From: Uranotaenia lowii
Taxonomy: Eukaryota > Arthropoda > Insecta > Diptera > Culicidae
Reading direction: 5' to 3'
Assembly: GCF_029784155.1 (NCBI RefSeq)
Contig: NC_073693.1
Coordinates: 170,801,104 to 170,865,103, forward strand
Length of the DNA: 64,000 nt
Every line of letters starts with the position of its first letter. The first letter of the stretch is position 1. The notes under the pieces were generated by a model. It worked only from the letters and a program-made list of their open reading frames with translations. It was not told the origin of the DNA and did no database searches. Shown here piece after piece: positions 37,101 to 49,599 of this stretch. Position numbers and translations under genes: made by a program.

Positions 37101-39070
37101 CCCTCATCCGCATTAGGGTGTCATTTTGACACCATTGCAAGTTTGAAGGCTTGTAATTTTTTTCAGAAGCTTCAAAATACAAAAATTTCTTCGGGGACCC
37201 TAAATGAATTCAAAAGTTCTTCAATATTGCATCTTTATTTTTTTTATGGACGAACCCTGGAAGCCTGGACAAAAAAACTCCCTTTTCCGACTTTTGGTGT
37301 CATTTTGACACCACAAAAGTAAAATCTATTTAAGTCGTTTGAATTATTATGAACTTCATATAAAACTTATATCAAAAGAAACCTTGTAATGTCAGTAAAA
37401 TATGTTTAGAACATTATATACAGCTAAAGTTACAAGTTTTCTCGTTATTCAGCATGAAAGAAAAAAAATCCGAAAAAACATGCCTCACGAAAACTGCTGT
37501 AGTTCATATGTTACACGTCCAAAAAAATATTTGCCTTATGCATATGAAAGCTGAAGTTAATGCCTACATCATGAAGACAAGAAAATTTTTTTTAAATTTT
37601 TTTTGATGAAATGGTCACAAAAAGTTCAAAAAAGTGGTCTAAAAACCTACTTTTCATTCGATTGCTAGTAAATACTGTTTAAGCGATGGTAGAGTTTTGA
37701 AAAAAATATGACTACAAAATCTATTAAAATTTCAACATTTTGCTGTCTTTAGATTTTTTATGCAACAAAAACTGAATTTACTGGAATTTTTCAAAGTTCA
37801 CTACTTTACGCGATTTTTTAACAAATTGAAATTTCATCTGTTTTTGTGGTCCACCGTCAGGTTGTACCCGGATGTTCAGTGCTCTTCCTTTGTTTGGACC
37901 AATAAAAACTATATTCATTGGAAAGCTAATTTAATCTACATTCTAGTGAGGTGCAACAAATCACGCTGTGAGATTTCACAAAAATATGAAAATTATAACC
38001 TTAAAATCATTCCTGAATTTCTAGAACTACAAGCAGCGGTCCAGCAAAACGTGTTTGTTTGCTCTCTGAGTAGGTACGGTGGGTGGTGATTCGGGCAGAG
38101 AGCGAAGCCGACAGACGAAATAATGATGCGTGTCGTGCGTTTCTTGGTTGAAAATATTCTATTGATTGAAGTTTGCATTTGCTAGTCACGACACGCATCA
38201 TTATTTCGTCTGTCGGCTTCGCTCTCTGCCCGAATCACCACCCACCGTACCTACTCAGAGAGCAAACAAACACGTTTTACTGGACGCGGTGCTTGTAGTT
38301 CTAGAAATTCAGGAATGATTTTACGTTTATAATTTTCATATTTTTGTGAAATCTCACAGCGTGATTTGTTGCACCTCACTAGAATGTAGATTAAATTAAC
38401 TTTCCAATGAATATACTTTTGATTGGTCCAAACAAAGTAAAAGCACTGAAAATCCGGGTACAACCTGACGGTGGACCACAAAAACAGATGAAATTTCAAT
38501 TTGTTAAAAAATTGCGCAAAGTAGTGAACTTTGAAAAATTCCAGTAAATTCAATTTTTGTTGCATCAAAAATCTAAAGACAGCAAAATGTGGGAATTTCA
38601 ATACATTTTGTAGTCATATTTTTTTCAAATCTCTACCATCGCTTAAACAGTATTTACTAGCAATCGAATGAAAAGTAGGTTTTTTAGACCACTTTTTTGA
38701 ACTTTTTGTGACCATTTCATTAAAAAAAATTTTAAAAAATATTTCTTGTCTCCATGATGTAGGCATTAACTTCAGCTTTCATATGCATAAGGCAAATATT
38801 TTTTTGGACGTGTAACATATGAACTACAGCAGTTTTCGTGAGGCATGTTTTTTCGGATTTTTTTTCTTTCATGCTGAATAACGAGAAAACTTGTAACTTT
38901 AGCTGTATATAATGTTCTAAACATATTTTACTGACATTACAAGGTTTCTTTTGATGTAAGTTTTGTTAAAATCGGTCTAACACGTCAAAAGTTATAACGA
39001 TTTGAGCTTGTGGTGTCAAATTGACACCACAAGTGCTGATTAGGGTAATGAAATCTAATGCGGATGAGGG
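37101..39070. mobile_element. TTAA-flanked foldback element A, 1.97 kb
   Basis: Ends CCCTCATCCGCATTAG and its inverted match, with TTAA on both sides (37097-37100, 39071-39074), pointing to piggyBac-type movement. Almost the whole element is a palindrome. The arms meet around a 50-bp spacer at 38138-38186, and the inner 700 bp of each arm match closely. Open frames in both arms are mirror images of one another and not genes. A GTGTCATTTTGACAC palindrome occurs at 37118, 37297 and (variant) 39013. Confidence 0.85.
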
Positions 39071-39074
39071 TTAA

Positions 39075-42066
39075 TCCTTATCGGTTTTTTGATATGCCCA
39101 AATCTGAAGTTTTTTATGGATTATTTGGGTCACTATATCCATAAGCTTTGAGACGATAAATGATAGAAGGGCTTAAGCTTTTCATAAGCACATGCTAAGC
39201 ACTGAAAAAAAGTAGACAAACTTCATGCATACAAATGAAACTATATGAAGATTTTTTTCTTTTAATGAGATTTAGCTAAGCTCTAAGCGTATATTTTTCA
39301 AGGACATGATAGCAGCATTTTAAAATTGTATCAAGTAGCAACTCAAGGAAAATGTAATAGGTATGTCAAAATTAAGATTCTATCCTATGACCATAGTCGC
39401 AGAAGACTTGAACACTACCCACTATTCCACAGTCGTCGACAAATTCGAAAGATGTATTGAAAATCGCTCAACTTGAAATCTTTGGATCGTATTTTCAGGA
39501 AAGCAGATTTCATATACTTATACCCTTAAACTTTAGAAAGCAGCGAATAAACACAGTCGTTTTTGGAAGATATTCTATTTCCAACTTTGGATAACAACAA
39601 AGAGAGAAATCGCACTCGGTAGATTTTTATCAATAAACAAATCTAGCTACAATAACCTAACAAATGTTTCATCATTCAGAAATATGGTTGCAAAGAGAAA
39701 ACTTTTGTTTCAAAAGTCTTGGAATCACCAAAACAATTGATCTACAGAAGTAAATAAAATTATTTATTTTTAAAAAGGGCTACCATCATCTAAGGGCTAT
39801 CAGATAATTTGAATTTCTTACATTAATAAATCGATTGACATTAACGCAGTTCTACAACTATTATTTTTTAGCTGAGTTTAACTTATTGTCAAAAATCCAT
39901 AACTAAAACTCTGATGAATCTTGACAAAACTAAAAATTAGCTAAGTGATTTTACGTGCTATAGTAACCAAGAAATTCTTAAATTAGGTATAACTAAAGTC
40001 ACGGTAACTGACTTTTCTTGTCCACAGCTTTTAAACATCTCACAAATAGGTTTCCGTTCCGGTTTTTCCTCAGTAGGGATATTTCACTTAACTGTTGTAA
40101 CAAACTCCCTGACAAGAATCTATTGTTTCCCAGATGGATAGATCGTATCGAAAGTTACAAATCCTCGAGCTCATCGTTCAAACAAAATGAACACTGTCGT
40201 CCAAACAGAATCCAATCTGCCGTTTGTCCTCAGTGGCAGGCAGAACCCTTCTACCAGGACAGCCGGATGGGAGAAAATGTCCCTCGAAAAGGCGAAACTT
40301 TCTTCCCTTTGCTATTCGGTTCCCTCGAACGGTGATGTACGTGGGTGGGTAGTCGGAGTCCGGGATATCAGGGGTACTCAAAGTGACGAGGGTTCATCGG
40401 TGACACTGGTTGACATCGAGCAAAATTAATTGCATTTCATTAGGAAACGCAAAACTTTTACTCCAGTTGATTTTTTTCCCTCTTCCGGTAGTGCGGATAT
40501 TTGGACGGACAATGTTGATGACAGTAATATGCTCTAATTTTTTGACTTTTCTGCAGCATGATAATGGAGAAAAAATGCTGAACAAAGGGACGATTACATT
40601 GGGTAAATTAATTTGGGTCCAATTATACCGTCTGTTCTGAGATCAATACTTAGTGATCTCAAGAAAAAAGTTGCTGCTTTTGATTTAAAAGTTAACAGAG
40701 GCAGCTGAAATTTAAAAATATTTTTTTCTGCAGTGCAGGTGGTTGAGAACAGAAAATTTACTGAATACAAAATGGACCAAACTTTTTTTTTAATAATTGT
40801 TATTAGTAAACAAACAAACATTACTCTTAAATCTAGTATTTCATGAGATAAAAAGCCATGACAAGAAAACCGGTGACATGAAAAATTTACCATGAAGGCA
40901 GAACAATTGCCATTGCAACCTATCTTTATAATTTGCACGAATCGCTCAGCAGGATTTAAGACCAAATTACGAAGAGACCGCGTGAAGGTCAGAATTCCGA
41001 AACAACATCCCAACCAAGAAGTCACCACAGCCCCAACAAGTCCATGAAAATCCGTAACAAAGTCCCATCAGGAGGTTTTCCAACTGAACTTACGTGATTT
41101 TCGAACGAGTTTCACTTTATCATTTTCCACGGATCACGGACTACCTTATACATACTATGATGCTGTCGAGAGCAATGCTCCGGCCAAAATGTTCTTCTGC
41201 AGCTTCTGGGGGAATCGGTTCTGGTTGTTAACCTTCTTCTGACACCACACCATGAATGGCGCCGCGCACACATTCACGTAACTCTGGGCAGGAACATGTT
41301 CCGCATCTAGGGTATCATTTCATCACGGTCGAGACGTCTCGGACATGTTTCTTCCCGAGCTCAATTTTTCCTCCAAGAATGGAATGAAAACTACTTTTTT
41401 CTCACCGACTAAGAAGTGAAAACTAGCTGGAACACATTTCCTCGGGTGAAATGGAAAGGCGTGATGATTTCCTATTTTTCGTAAACTTTGTGCAAGTTTA
41501 ATGATTTTTTTTATTATCATTTTCAATATTCACATTTTTTTTTTAATATTCCCTTATAATGTTTCAGAAATGCCGAAGAAATTGCGCGAGTCTGAAGAAT
41601 CATAAAAAAAAATCTACCAGTAAAAACTGTTGCAAGATCCGGCTGATATGAACAATCAGTAGTACGGTTGAACCAGGGATTTTTCAATTTGGACATTGAA
41701 TATTTTTTTCGATAAATATTTCCATTCAGCTAGAGCTATCTGACATCTTATTTACTAAAGCTCAATGTTTATCTCAGATGACAAGAAATCTTGAACCAAC
41801 TTTCAATAACAGTCCTGATTTGGATGCAATTGTGTAGCTTTGATGAGTGCTTCAAAATTGTGATTGACTTCAGATACTTCTGTTTCATGAATAACTAGGC
41901 TACCTACACCTTTTAAAAGCTGAATATTCAAGTAAGTTTTATTCCTGTTTTATTACGATAAAATTCATTACACTTAATTCTATACTCTTTAATGACAGCT
42001 CTGTTTCAAGTTTTTCTTTTAATGTATGCTCTTGAATAGAACACCAAGCTTAACTAAACCTAACAT
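39075..42066. other. Stretch without a recognisable gene
   Basis: AT-rich at 39.1-40.0 kb. At 40.0-41.4 kb the composition is more balanced and several short open frames overlap on both strands, none recognisable. Nothing resembling an RNA gene was seen. Confidence 0.45.
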
Positions 42067-42167
42067 CACAGACAAACAGACGGGACACTCCTGTTTCATT
42101 CTTCGCAAACCGGTTTAGATTCTTTAGAAGTTAGGCAATGTCGACACCAGAGTGCACAGCATTCGAA
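42067..42167. repeat. Small dispersed repeat (ACAGACAAACAGACAGG family), copy 1
   Basis: Begins CACAGACAAACAGACGGGAC and ends with TAGGCAATGTCGACACCAGA. Near-identical architecture at 47341-47430. Confidence 0.7.
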
Positions 42168-43270
42168 TAAAAGATTTTCGATCATGGTAACCTTCCGATC
42201 TTGTACATATCCATGGTTTCCAATATCATTCAGTCTACTATTTGAAAGCCCAGAATCCAATATTTCAGGAATCCAGGAACGATAGCCCAGGCGATGTGAA
42301 ACTATTGTGTGGATAAGGTCAGAGAATTGAGGCTTTGAAGAGAGGTCCGGAAGTGTTGGTCCAGCCGAATGTGTGTTCTTGAAAATGCGAAAACTTAAGC
42401 AAAATTTTATCGAAGCTACTACAGGATGTTTTCCTATCACGGCCGCTCTTGTTCAAAACATTTCGTTGTAAAATAATGGTGCGGGGATATCGAATCCTAA
42501 GACTGATTCCGAGGGCACAAAACAGCGAATTTTGGAAAAGTGTCGAGATGAGAATTCCCAGTTTTTTTTAGACTTTTGTATTAATAAAAAGGCTTTCTGT
42601 TGAATGAAAATCCGCTATTAATTCCTTCTTTTCCCATTTGCTAATTGCCCAGTTAGATTTTCGGAAGCAATTGAAGATGAAGTTTTTTGAAATTAATGCT
42701 TTTTTTCTGGTAGAAAGAATTGAATCTGAAAAAAACAATCTAACTAAAAAAAAGTTTATAATACACCTACATTCATTGATAGCCTGTATTAGATGAAAAA
42801 AGATCAACCATGCTTGTGCAGAATGTTTATCCGTTATCTTCATAAAGCTGTCCAATTTTAACCATTTTGTATTGCAAAATAGAAAAATGAAACTGAAAAA
42901 GTTTTATGTATAAAATTTAAAATATAAGCTTTTCAGCTTTGGCTGCTGATAATCACTGCGATCACTACCTACTAAAAGCATTCTTTTCATAAGATACTGG
43001 AATGCTTGGTAGAGACCGGTGTTAACTCCAATCTTTCTCTGAGAGGTTTCTGAAATCTTCTAATCTGAACTTCTTTTAATGAACTTGATTGTTACTCGTC
43101 AGCAACAGCACAGCACACAATATCAATAACTTCTGAAATACAAAATTTTTAATTAGTTAATAGATGAAAATAAAAAGTTTTTTTTTACAAATGATAAATT
43201 GATTGTTTAAGCGAGAGAGAAAGACCAAATTGTGATAGGTGACCATGATCAATTCTTGAATTTTAATTAA

Positions 43271-43366
43271 TTGGTAGGCAATTTCGCCGCTAGATGGCAA
43301 TGTAATCGTTTTGGAAAAAATCAACCAGTTTTTCTTCTAAGTGTCCTGTCTGTTTGCCTGTTTGTA
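43271..43366. repeat. Small dispersed repeat, copy 2, with CTCF-like word
   Basis: Begins TTGGTAGGCAATTTCGCCGC, continues TAGATGGCAATG and ends AGTGTCCTGTCTGTTTG, the reverse of the end found in copies 1 and 3. The word CCGCTAGATGGCA resembles a CTCF core. Confidence 0.65.
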
Positions 43367-44067
43367 CCTATGTATGTACATGTCAATAATGCACGGGTTA
43401 AAACAAAACAGGTATACAACTGAGGCTAGTCGATTTTGGAAAAAAATCAGTACTCACGCACGCAAAATAAAAAAAAACCAATTACACCTCGACTGGATCA
43501 ATTTGTTGCAAAATTCTGGCATTTCTTGCAAAAACTGTTTCATTTGATAAATCTGGGTTCAAACCTTTCAAAGTAGACAAAAAGCAATTCTTTCCAGAAG
43601 GTACTCTAATAGTCAGTCTATGAAAACCAAATATTTTTATTCTGATTCTTATCTCCGATATTCAAAGAGCGTTTTGATATTCATAATAGATTTTTTCCTG
43701 GACTATTTATTCTTCTTGAATGCAATAAACGTGTACAGTTAAAAATTTTAAACTATAAAAAAAAGGTTTTCATAGCTTTTTTTCTATCAATTTCTTTTCT
43801 AAAGTTTTTGGTTAATATGATTTTTAGACAAAAATGTCAAAACCTTTGAAACTTTGAAAAAAATGTTTCATTTACTCCTTCCATGTCTAGGAAGCAAGTA
43901 TGAGGTTTGCGTAATCATTCTCTGTAGTTAATCATACATGTTCTGTAGTATAGCTTGAAACAAAAAAATCCTGTTTCCATACGAGCTTTGAGTGAAATTC
44001 TGTTCAATTCAGCATTGAAGATTTTAAAGCTTTAGTGCAAAACAAATCAAACATTGTATGCATGGAG

Positions 44068-44096
44068 GCTTGTGAAATAGCTCAGTTGGCATAAAT
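44068..44096 (+). repeat. SINE head fragment
   Basis: GGCTTGTGAAATAGCTCAGT followed by TGGCA matches only the first 25-30 bases of the tRNA-derived SINE (box A); the rest is absent. Confidence 0.6.
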
Positions 44097-44099
44097 TTT

Positions 44100-45708
44100 G
44101 CCAAAGTCGACATAAAGTAGTCGTGACATGCGAAATTGACATGCAAGTTCACCATTTAACATCAGTTTTGACAAGCATGCCACTAACCTTGAAAAACTTT
44201 GAAGTTTACTCTAAGCTTTTATCAATTTATTCATAAATCATTGAGTGCACAATTTTGCATTTTTTGACAAAGTGGTAAACATAAAAAGATAATATTATCA
44301 TCACCATTCCAGCCATAATATTTAAATTAAAATTAACTTTTTTGTCAACTTTTTCTGATTTTGAACGAATGTGAACAGGATCAAAGCATTAAAAACTTGA
44401 AGCCACAAATGCAATTCTTCAGTATTCTTCAGTTTCAATAATAATCTTCTTTTTGACCGACTCACTCTCATGTCCTTATTGATTCCATTTCACACTTTTA
44501 TATTTTTTGACCCAGTAAATGAGCTTACGACGTAAATATGAAAGGGTCCTGTTTTATTGATCTCATAGAACTCCGATTGAGGTATTGATTTCGGTTTACG
44601 TAGCCAGATATCTCACACACTTTTTGGCTGATTTAAAACTACGTCATATTGCTTGTTCCTACTCAAAACTACCTATTGGATGTTTTGTTCAATTTACTTA
44701 TTTCGGTATTAAAACTGGAAGAGTAGGCGTTGTTTGAAAGTGTCAGACCCTTTTTTCGGAGCTGGTAAATTTTCAATTTTTTTAAAATTTTAATACATTT
44801 ACAGTTTTTAAACGACGATAGGTTTGAGACTTATAATACAGTGGACGACTGGAAGTGTGTTTGATTGAGTTTTGCAATGGGTCCACAGTGGGAAACTTTC
44901 GGGATTGTTTGGCGTTTTCCATGGTGGAATAGTGCTGAAACCACTTAAGTATCGTGACTGATGTTGCAGCATATACCCCATAATTTCAAGATGTTCATGA
45001 GCTCAGCTGATACAAAAAATTGGTGAGCTCTTTCCATTTTTATTTGTGTATTCGTGTAATTTTGAAAAATCTTTTGTTCATCAAACTTGTCTGCCAAGTA
45101 TGATTTCCTATAGCCATAAATATCCCTCCCCTTACCTATCTGAAACAGCATCTTTAAATAGGGTCGCATGAGTTATGAAATTTGGCTGTTTCAGACCATT
45201 TCTATTTGGTTACATTGACTTGACATGGTGTGCATTACGGTACCAGACTAATCCTCAGTAGCAACACTTTAAATGATTATCCACTTTAAATGATGATCCA
45301 GATTCTAATTTTGGCATCTTGTGTTGGGTTTGATTATTAGTTGTGAATTAGCCAATTCAAGAGGTGTGTATTTAGTCACCAAATGCTATGATATGCTATG
45401 CTTTGCTTTACTGATATCTATATTAAGACTTTCCGTTGCCTAACTGACGACATATTGGTTGTGAATTCTTACTGAAAAGAAATGAAAAAGGTGTTGATGA
45501 TATACTTGAAACTGTTTATTTTCCAAAATTTTACTTTACTTTGGCAATTGCATAATGTTTTTCTAATATTTAACATTAATTTCTAAAAAGATTATTGCAT
45601 TATTATGTCGAATAAAATTTTCCACTCAAAACTGATTCATTCTCGATAGTCCATTTTTTATGTTAAGGCACGCTCATTGTTTGATACTTTTTATGTATCA
45701 GCTTTGAA
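44100..45708. other. Stretch without a recognisable gene
   Basis: AT-rich DNA, short open frames only, no repeat recognised within this window. Confidence 0.45.
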
Positions 45709-45716
45709 AAGTTAAA

Positions 45717-46279
45717 TTTTTTTTTTGTTTTTTTTTTTGTCTTTATTTGAGAGGTTTTCAGCTACAGGCTGGTTCGCCTCTAAAAAAAAAATATTTATAA
45801 TTCATACAAAAGGATTACAATTCGTTGTATAAACATGATTCTTTTAAAAAATTTAACAATTTTTCTTCGTTTGCTGGGTTGTTTGATAGTGCGTTGCGGA
45901 GAGATTTATCAATGTCGTACAATTCTCTAATGTCATGGAATCCGGGGCATTCTATGATGATGTGTTCCACATTCAACCTACAGTTGCAGTGCTCACAAGT
46001 CGGGACAGCTCCTCCTTCAATGGTATGACGATGTGTTAACCTTGTGTGTCCTACTCGAAGTCTTGACAAAACGATTTGATCTTGTCTAATATCTCGGTCG
46101 TTCCAAATTGAAGGTTCTTCTTTGATTTTTGCCAATGATAGATTTCTGTTGGTTCGCCAAGAATTAAGCCATGTTTCCCAAATTTTGTTTTTGACCCACA
46201 GATGTAGGTCCGAAGCAGGGATATTGATAGGATCAGATTCTTCATCACGACCAAGTGCAGCTAGTTTATCCGCTTCTTC
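45717..46279 (-). mobile_element. 5'-truncated LINE, 3' end with RNase H
   Basis: A 563-bp fragment flanked by an exact 8-bp repeat AAGTTAAA (45709-45716, 46280-46287), the target duplication. The 3' end reads AATAAAGAC followed by an A-rich tail on the minus strand. 5' truncation with intact 3' end is the normal outcome of target-primed reverse transcription. Confidence 0.85.
45815..46279 (-). pseudogene. LINE ORF2 tail: RNase H end and C-terminal Cys-His domain
   Basis: The frame is open from the truncation point to a stop at 45815 (about 154 codons). It starts EEADKLAALGRD, the last motif of a LINE-encoded RNase H, and continues QIVLSRLRVGHTRLTH. Then CEHCNCRLNVEHIIIEC follows, the Cys/His tail common in I/LOA/R1-like elements. 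The host element must be of a type with RNase H, hence not the Jockey-like family at 1.3 kb. Intact reading suggests a recent insertion, but no catalytic domain is present. Confidence 0.8.
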
Positions 46280-46289
46280 AAGTTAAAAT

Positions 46290-47340
46290 TTAAAATAGTA
46301 TATTTCATCGAACATTTTATGTGAAAAAAGTCAGGACCTAAAAAAATATATCATTCATTGAAAGCCTCTCGATGGAAATTACAAGCAAAATTTTTATCAA
46401 AAACATCCAAAGATCTTAAAATAGCTTAATTGGCTTATTTAAATGACCTTTTTTTTTACCTATGTATGCTTATGAAACTTGTCTTTAATATGTTCCTAGA
46501 CAAGGACCAACTAGTGGCTTCGTTGCAGTCCTGATGATGCAAATAATGCACTTTGACATTTAAAGTGTTTTTTGTGATTACTTCAAAGAAATTGAAAATT
46601 GCAATAAAACAAATTAACGCTCGAGAAATATCAAAACGAAACGTTCCTTACATAGTTCTGCGAATAACTCGGATCTTCTACAATTGCGTTTTTTTTTTAT
46701 AGTAATTTAACACATAAAAGTCATTTTTCATTGGTCAACAATGTCAAGCATAAGCAAATCTTCTTTTAAGTTGATATGATAAATGGCTTCCAGCTCTTGC
46801 TTCAGAAAAAGAGTTTTTTTTAAACCTTAATTTATGCAGCTTTAACAGCATAACATCGAATGTAAACGTGGATGAAAAAAATGTGTATTGGAAAATGATA
46901 AAATATCCTATAAACAAAAATTCATACAATGTAGCTTAAATTTTGAGGTCATTATTCCGATTCGTCTCTCTATTTAGGGTGCTATAATTTCATATAGTCT
47001 GGCAAAGATAATGCCGGAAGCTAATCGAACTGTCATTGGCGGAAGCCAATCGAGCAAATTTTCTAAATATTGGAAATTCATGCTTGAAGTATTGTGATTA
47101 ACGAAGCTTTTTGGCTTTTAAGTAACGTTTACTAAAGTTATTTAGCTTCATTTTCACTATTTCCTTTCATCTATTGATCTTAATGATAGAGATATTTTTC
47201 AAAGGCGATTTCGAGTTAAAGTGACAAAAATAATGTGTAATTTAAGAATCTGGTAAACTATTTTTTATTTTTCAACTGGAGAATGTTACGAAACTTCATT
47301 CTTCTTCTTGTTCTTTTATAACATAGCAAAAACATGTAAG
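46290..47340. other. Stretch without a recognisable gene
   Basis: AT-rich DNA. I see no coding frame or repeat that I can support. Confidence 0.45.
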
Positions 47341-47430
47341 CACAGACAAACAGACAGGACACTCTTTTTTCATTCTTCGCAAAACGGATTTGGAGCTAGG
47401 CAATGTCACCACCAGATTGCACTGCTATAG
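47341..47430. repeat. Small dispersed repeat, copy 3
   Basis: CACAGACAAACAGACAGGAC, then CATTCTTCGCAAA and TAGGCAATGTCACCACCAGA, as in copy 1. Confidence 0.7.
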
Positions 47431-48890
47431 CTTTGGAGAAATCATATTTTTTCATCACGGTAGCCCTTGCGATTTTGTTTGTTTACTGTGACAACTCGAA
47501 ACCTCATCAGTTTGATAAAAGTGGAAAAAATATTTTTTAGAATGTTTTTTAAACCCGTATGCGGTGATATTTGGCGGAAAACTACAACAGATCGATTATG
47601 AAATGGCAATCGTTATTTGATTTATCAGTATCATCCTGAGCAGAAATGCATGTAGTATTTAAATCCCGAAAATCTAATTCTCAATCATTCTTTCAGAAAA
47701 GATGGAGACAAATGAAGCTCATTTTTTAGGTGTGACAATTTAACTTGAAGCTTGATGTTAAGTGGATGAATAAGCCGTAGTCGCTTAAAATCCCGGAGAA
47801 AAGGACCTAGGTGTTATCTGTTACTTGATGTCGACAACCCCTTACCAAATGAGTAATCACTGAAGTAAAGTAAAAACTTCTCTCCTCTTGTGCAAAGCGC
47901 AAAGGATGCTTAATGCTATTTTTCCCGGTCCAGATGCCCTTTAAACTTTCAAGGTTTGATTACACTGCTCACTGGTTCAGCAGCAATTATGAGCAGCAAC
48001 AGATAGAATAGATTTATGTACGGGATCTTACTTAATTTAGGAATAAAAAGTTTTGAAAAAAATGAGAATGTTTCAAATTTTGTAAGAATTGATAATTCTA
48101 TAGAAAATAACATGATAATTTCTTATCACAATCTTGAAATATTTGAATACTTGGCTTTTGAAAAAACTAATGAAGGAGTAATGAGAATAAGAAATTTTTC
48201 ACACATGTAATCTTTGAATATCTGAAAAATACCCTTTTTTTTTTGAAGAGTTTCACTTATGAATGATTTTAAAAACAATTAACAATTTAGTTTCACTTAT
48301 GAACTTCTTCAATACAATTTACTTCACAACCTGACATAAGATTAGAGTATTGCGTTGCTGGTACCGTAATTTGTTATTCTCGTGAGATGATTGTTATGGT
48401 ATTGATAAAATGTCGGATTGTTATTGGTGCTACACGAGGCCGAAATCCCGAAAATTTACTAACTATTGTAAAACTGCCACTAAAAAAGATATTTCCAACT
48501 CTTCAGTTTATGTTGTGTCTTGGCAATAATCGAAGATCATGAAATAGGGCTTTTGGCCAACGGTTTTGTTCTGGTATTTTCCAATTATTTGTATCTGCAA
48601 TATAAAATTGTATGTTAAAATAACTTTAAAAACACTAACGATACATTGATGCATCCGATGCCAGAAAATTTGCTGTGAGGTTTTTTGGTTTTTTTTTTTC
48701 ATCTTCGGTCTCAAACAGGACACTTCTCAACTCCTAGATTTGTTGTAATTTGATCTTCAATGATTTGAAACTTCCTGATCAAACAAATTGTGAAGCAAAT
48801 TTCAGAACAATTAAAAATTCTCTTTTGTTTACATTTTTTGGTAACATCATGATATCGTAGGCTACCTAGATCAGTTTTTGTGTACATAGC

Positions 48891-48984
48891 TGATTGGTAG
48901 GCAATACCACCGGTAGATGGCAGTGTAATCTCTTGCGAAAATTCTTATCAATTTTCTTCAGAGTGTCCTGTCTGTTTGTCTGTG
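48891..48984. repeat. Small dispersed repeat, copy 4, with CTCF-like word
   Basis: TTGGTAGGCAATACCACCGG, TAGATGGCAGTGTAATC, and right end GTGTCCTGTCTGTTTGTCTG, as in copy 2. CACCGGTAGATGGCAG resembles a CTCF core. Confidence 0.65.
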
Positions 48985-49214
48985 ATGTAAGCATCCTGGA
49001 AAATGGCAGACTTGCGTCCTTATTTTTTCTATTCAGCGTAATCTCTGTTACATTTAACATGTATTGCAAAGATTACTGCGGCCAGGCCAACCATGTGGTA
49101 AATACCGCAAAGATACTGGAACAAGGGTAGTAATATAGCGTGGAGTTCCCTGCCAAACTCTTCATAAGGTTTTTTTTTTTTCAAATAAAACAATGTAAAA
49201 TCTAAATCTTTTCA

Positions 49215-49575
49215 GGTTGGATCTTACCTAAAAAGTTGACATAGAGTGGATACATTTTTCAGTTATTCGGATCCGTTCATCTTAAGTTGGCAGGGCTTAT
49301 GATGTTTCGATACAGGTACCTTTTGCAACCGAAACTTCTGAAGCCGTTTTGCCTCATCTCATGACTTTTCGGAAATATCCACGGGATTTTCTCATTTGAT
49401 ACAGTGCACTTCAGAATTAGTTCACAATATTCACATTCGCAGTTATATTCACCCGGATTCCACGTTCGATTTTTTATATTTACACTATAATTTATATTAA
49501 AAAAAAACCGCTAATTTTACGCAGCGAAAATTTTGACGTCCTTGCAAGACAACGCCTACTTCCCAACCGCAACTG
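49215..49575 (+). repeat. Unclassified interspersed repeat, copy 2
   Basis: Diverged match to 25605-25960, same orientation: GATACAGTGCACTTCA, TCACATTCGCAGTTATAT, GCGAAAATTTTGACGTCCTT. Confidence 0.75.
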
Positions 49576-49599
49576 GAGAGCAGTATGAAGCTTGAACAT

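Noticed and set aside
37760..38601. Mirror-image open frames (109 and 116 residues, QQKLNLLEFFKVHYF) on opposite strands
   Set aside because: They lie in the two arms of the foldback element and are the same DNA read on opposite strands; no known domain.
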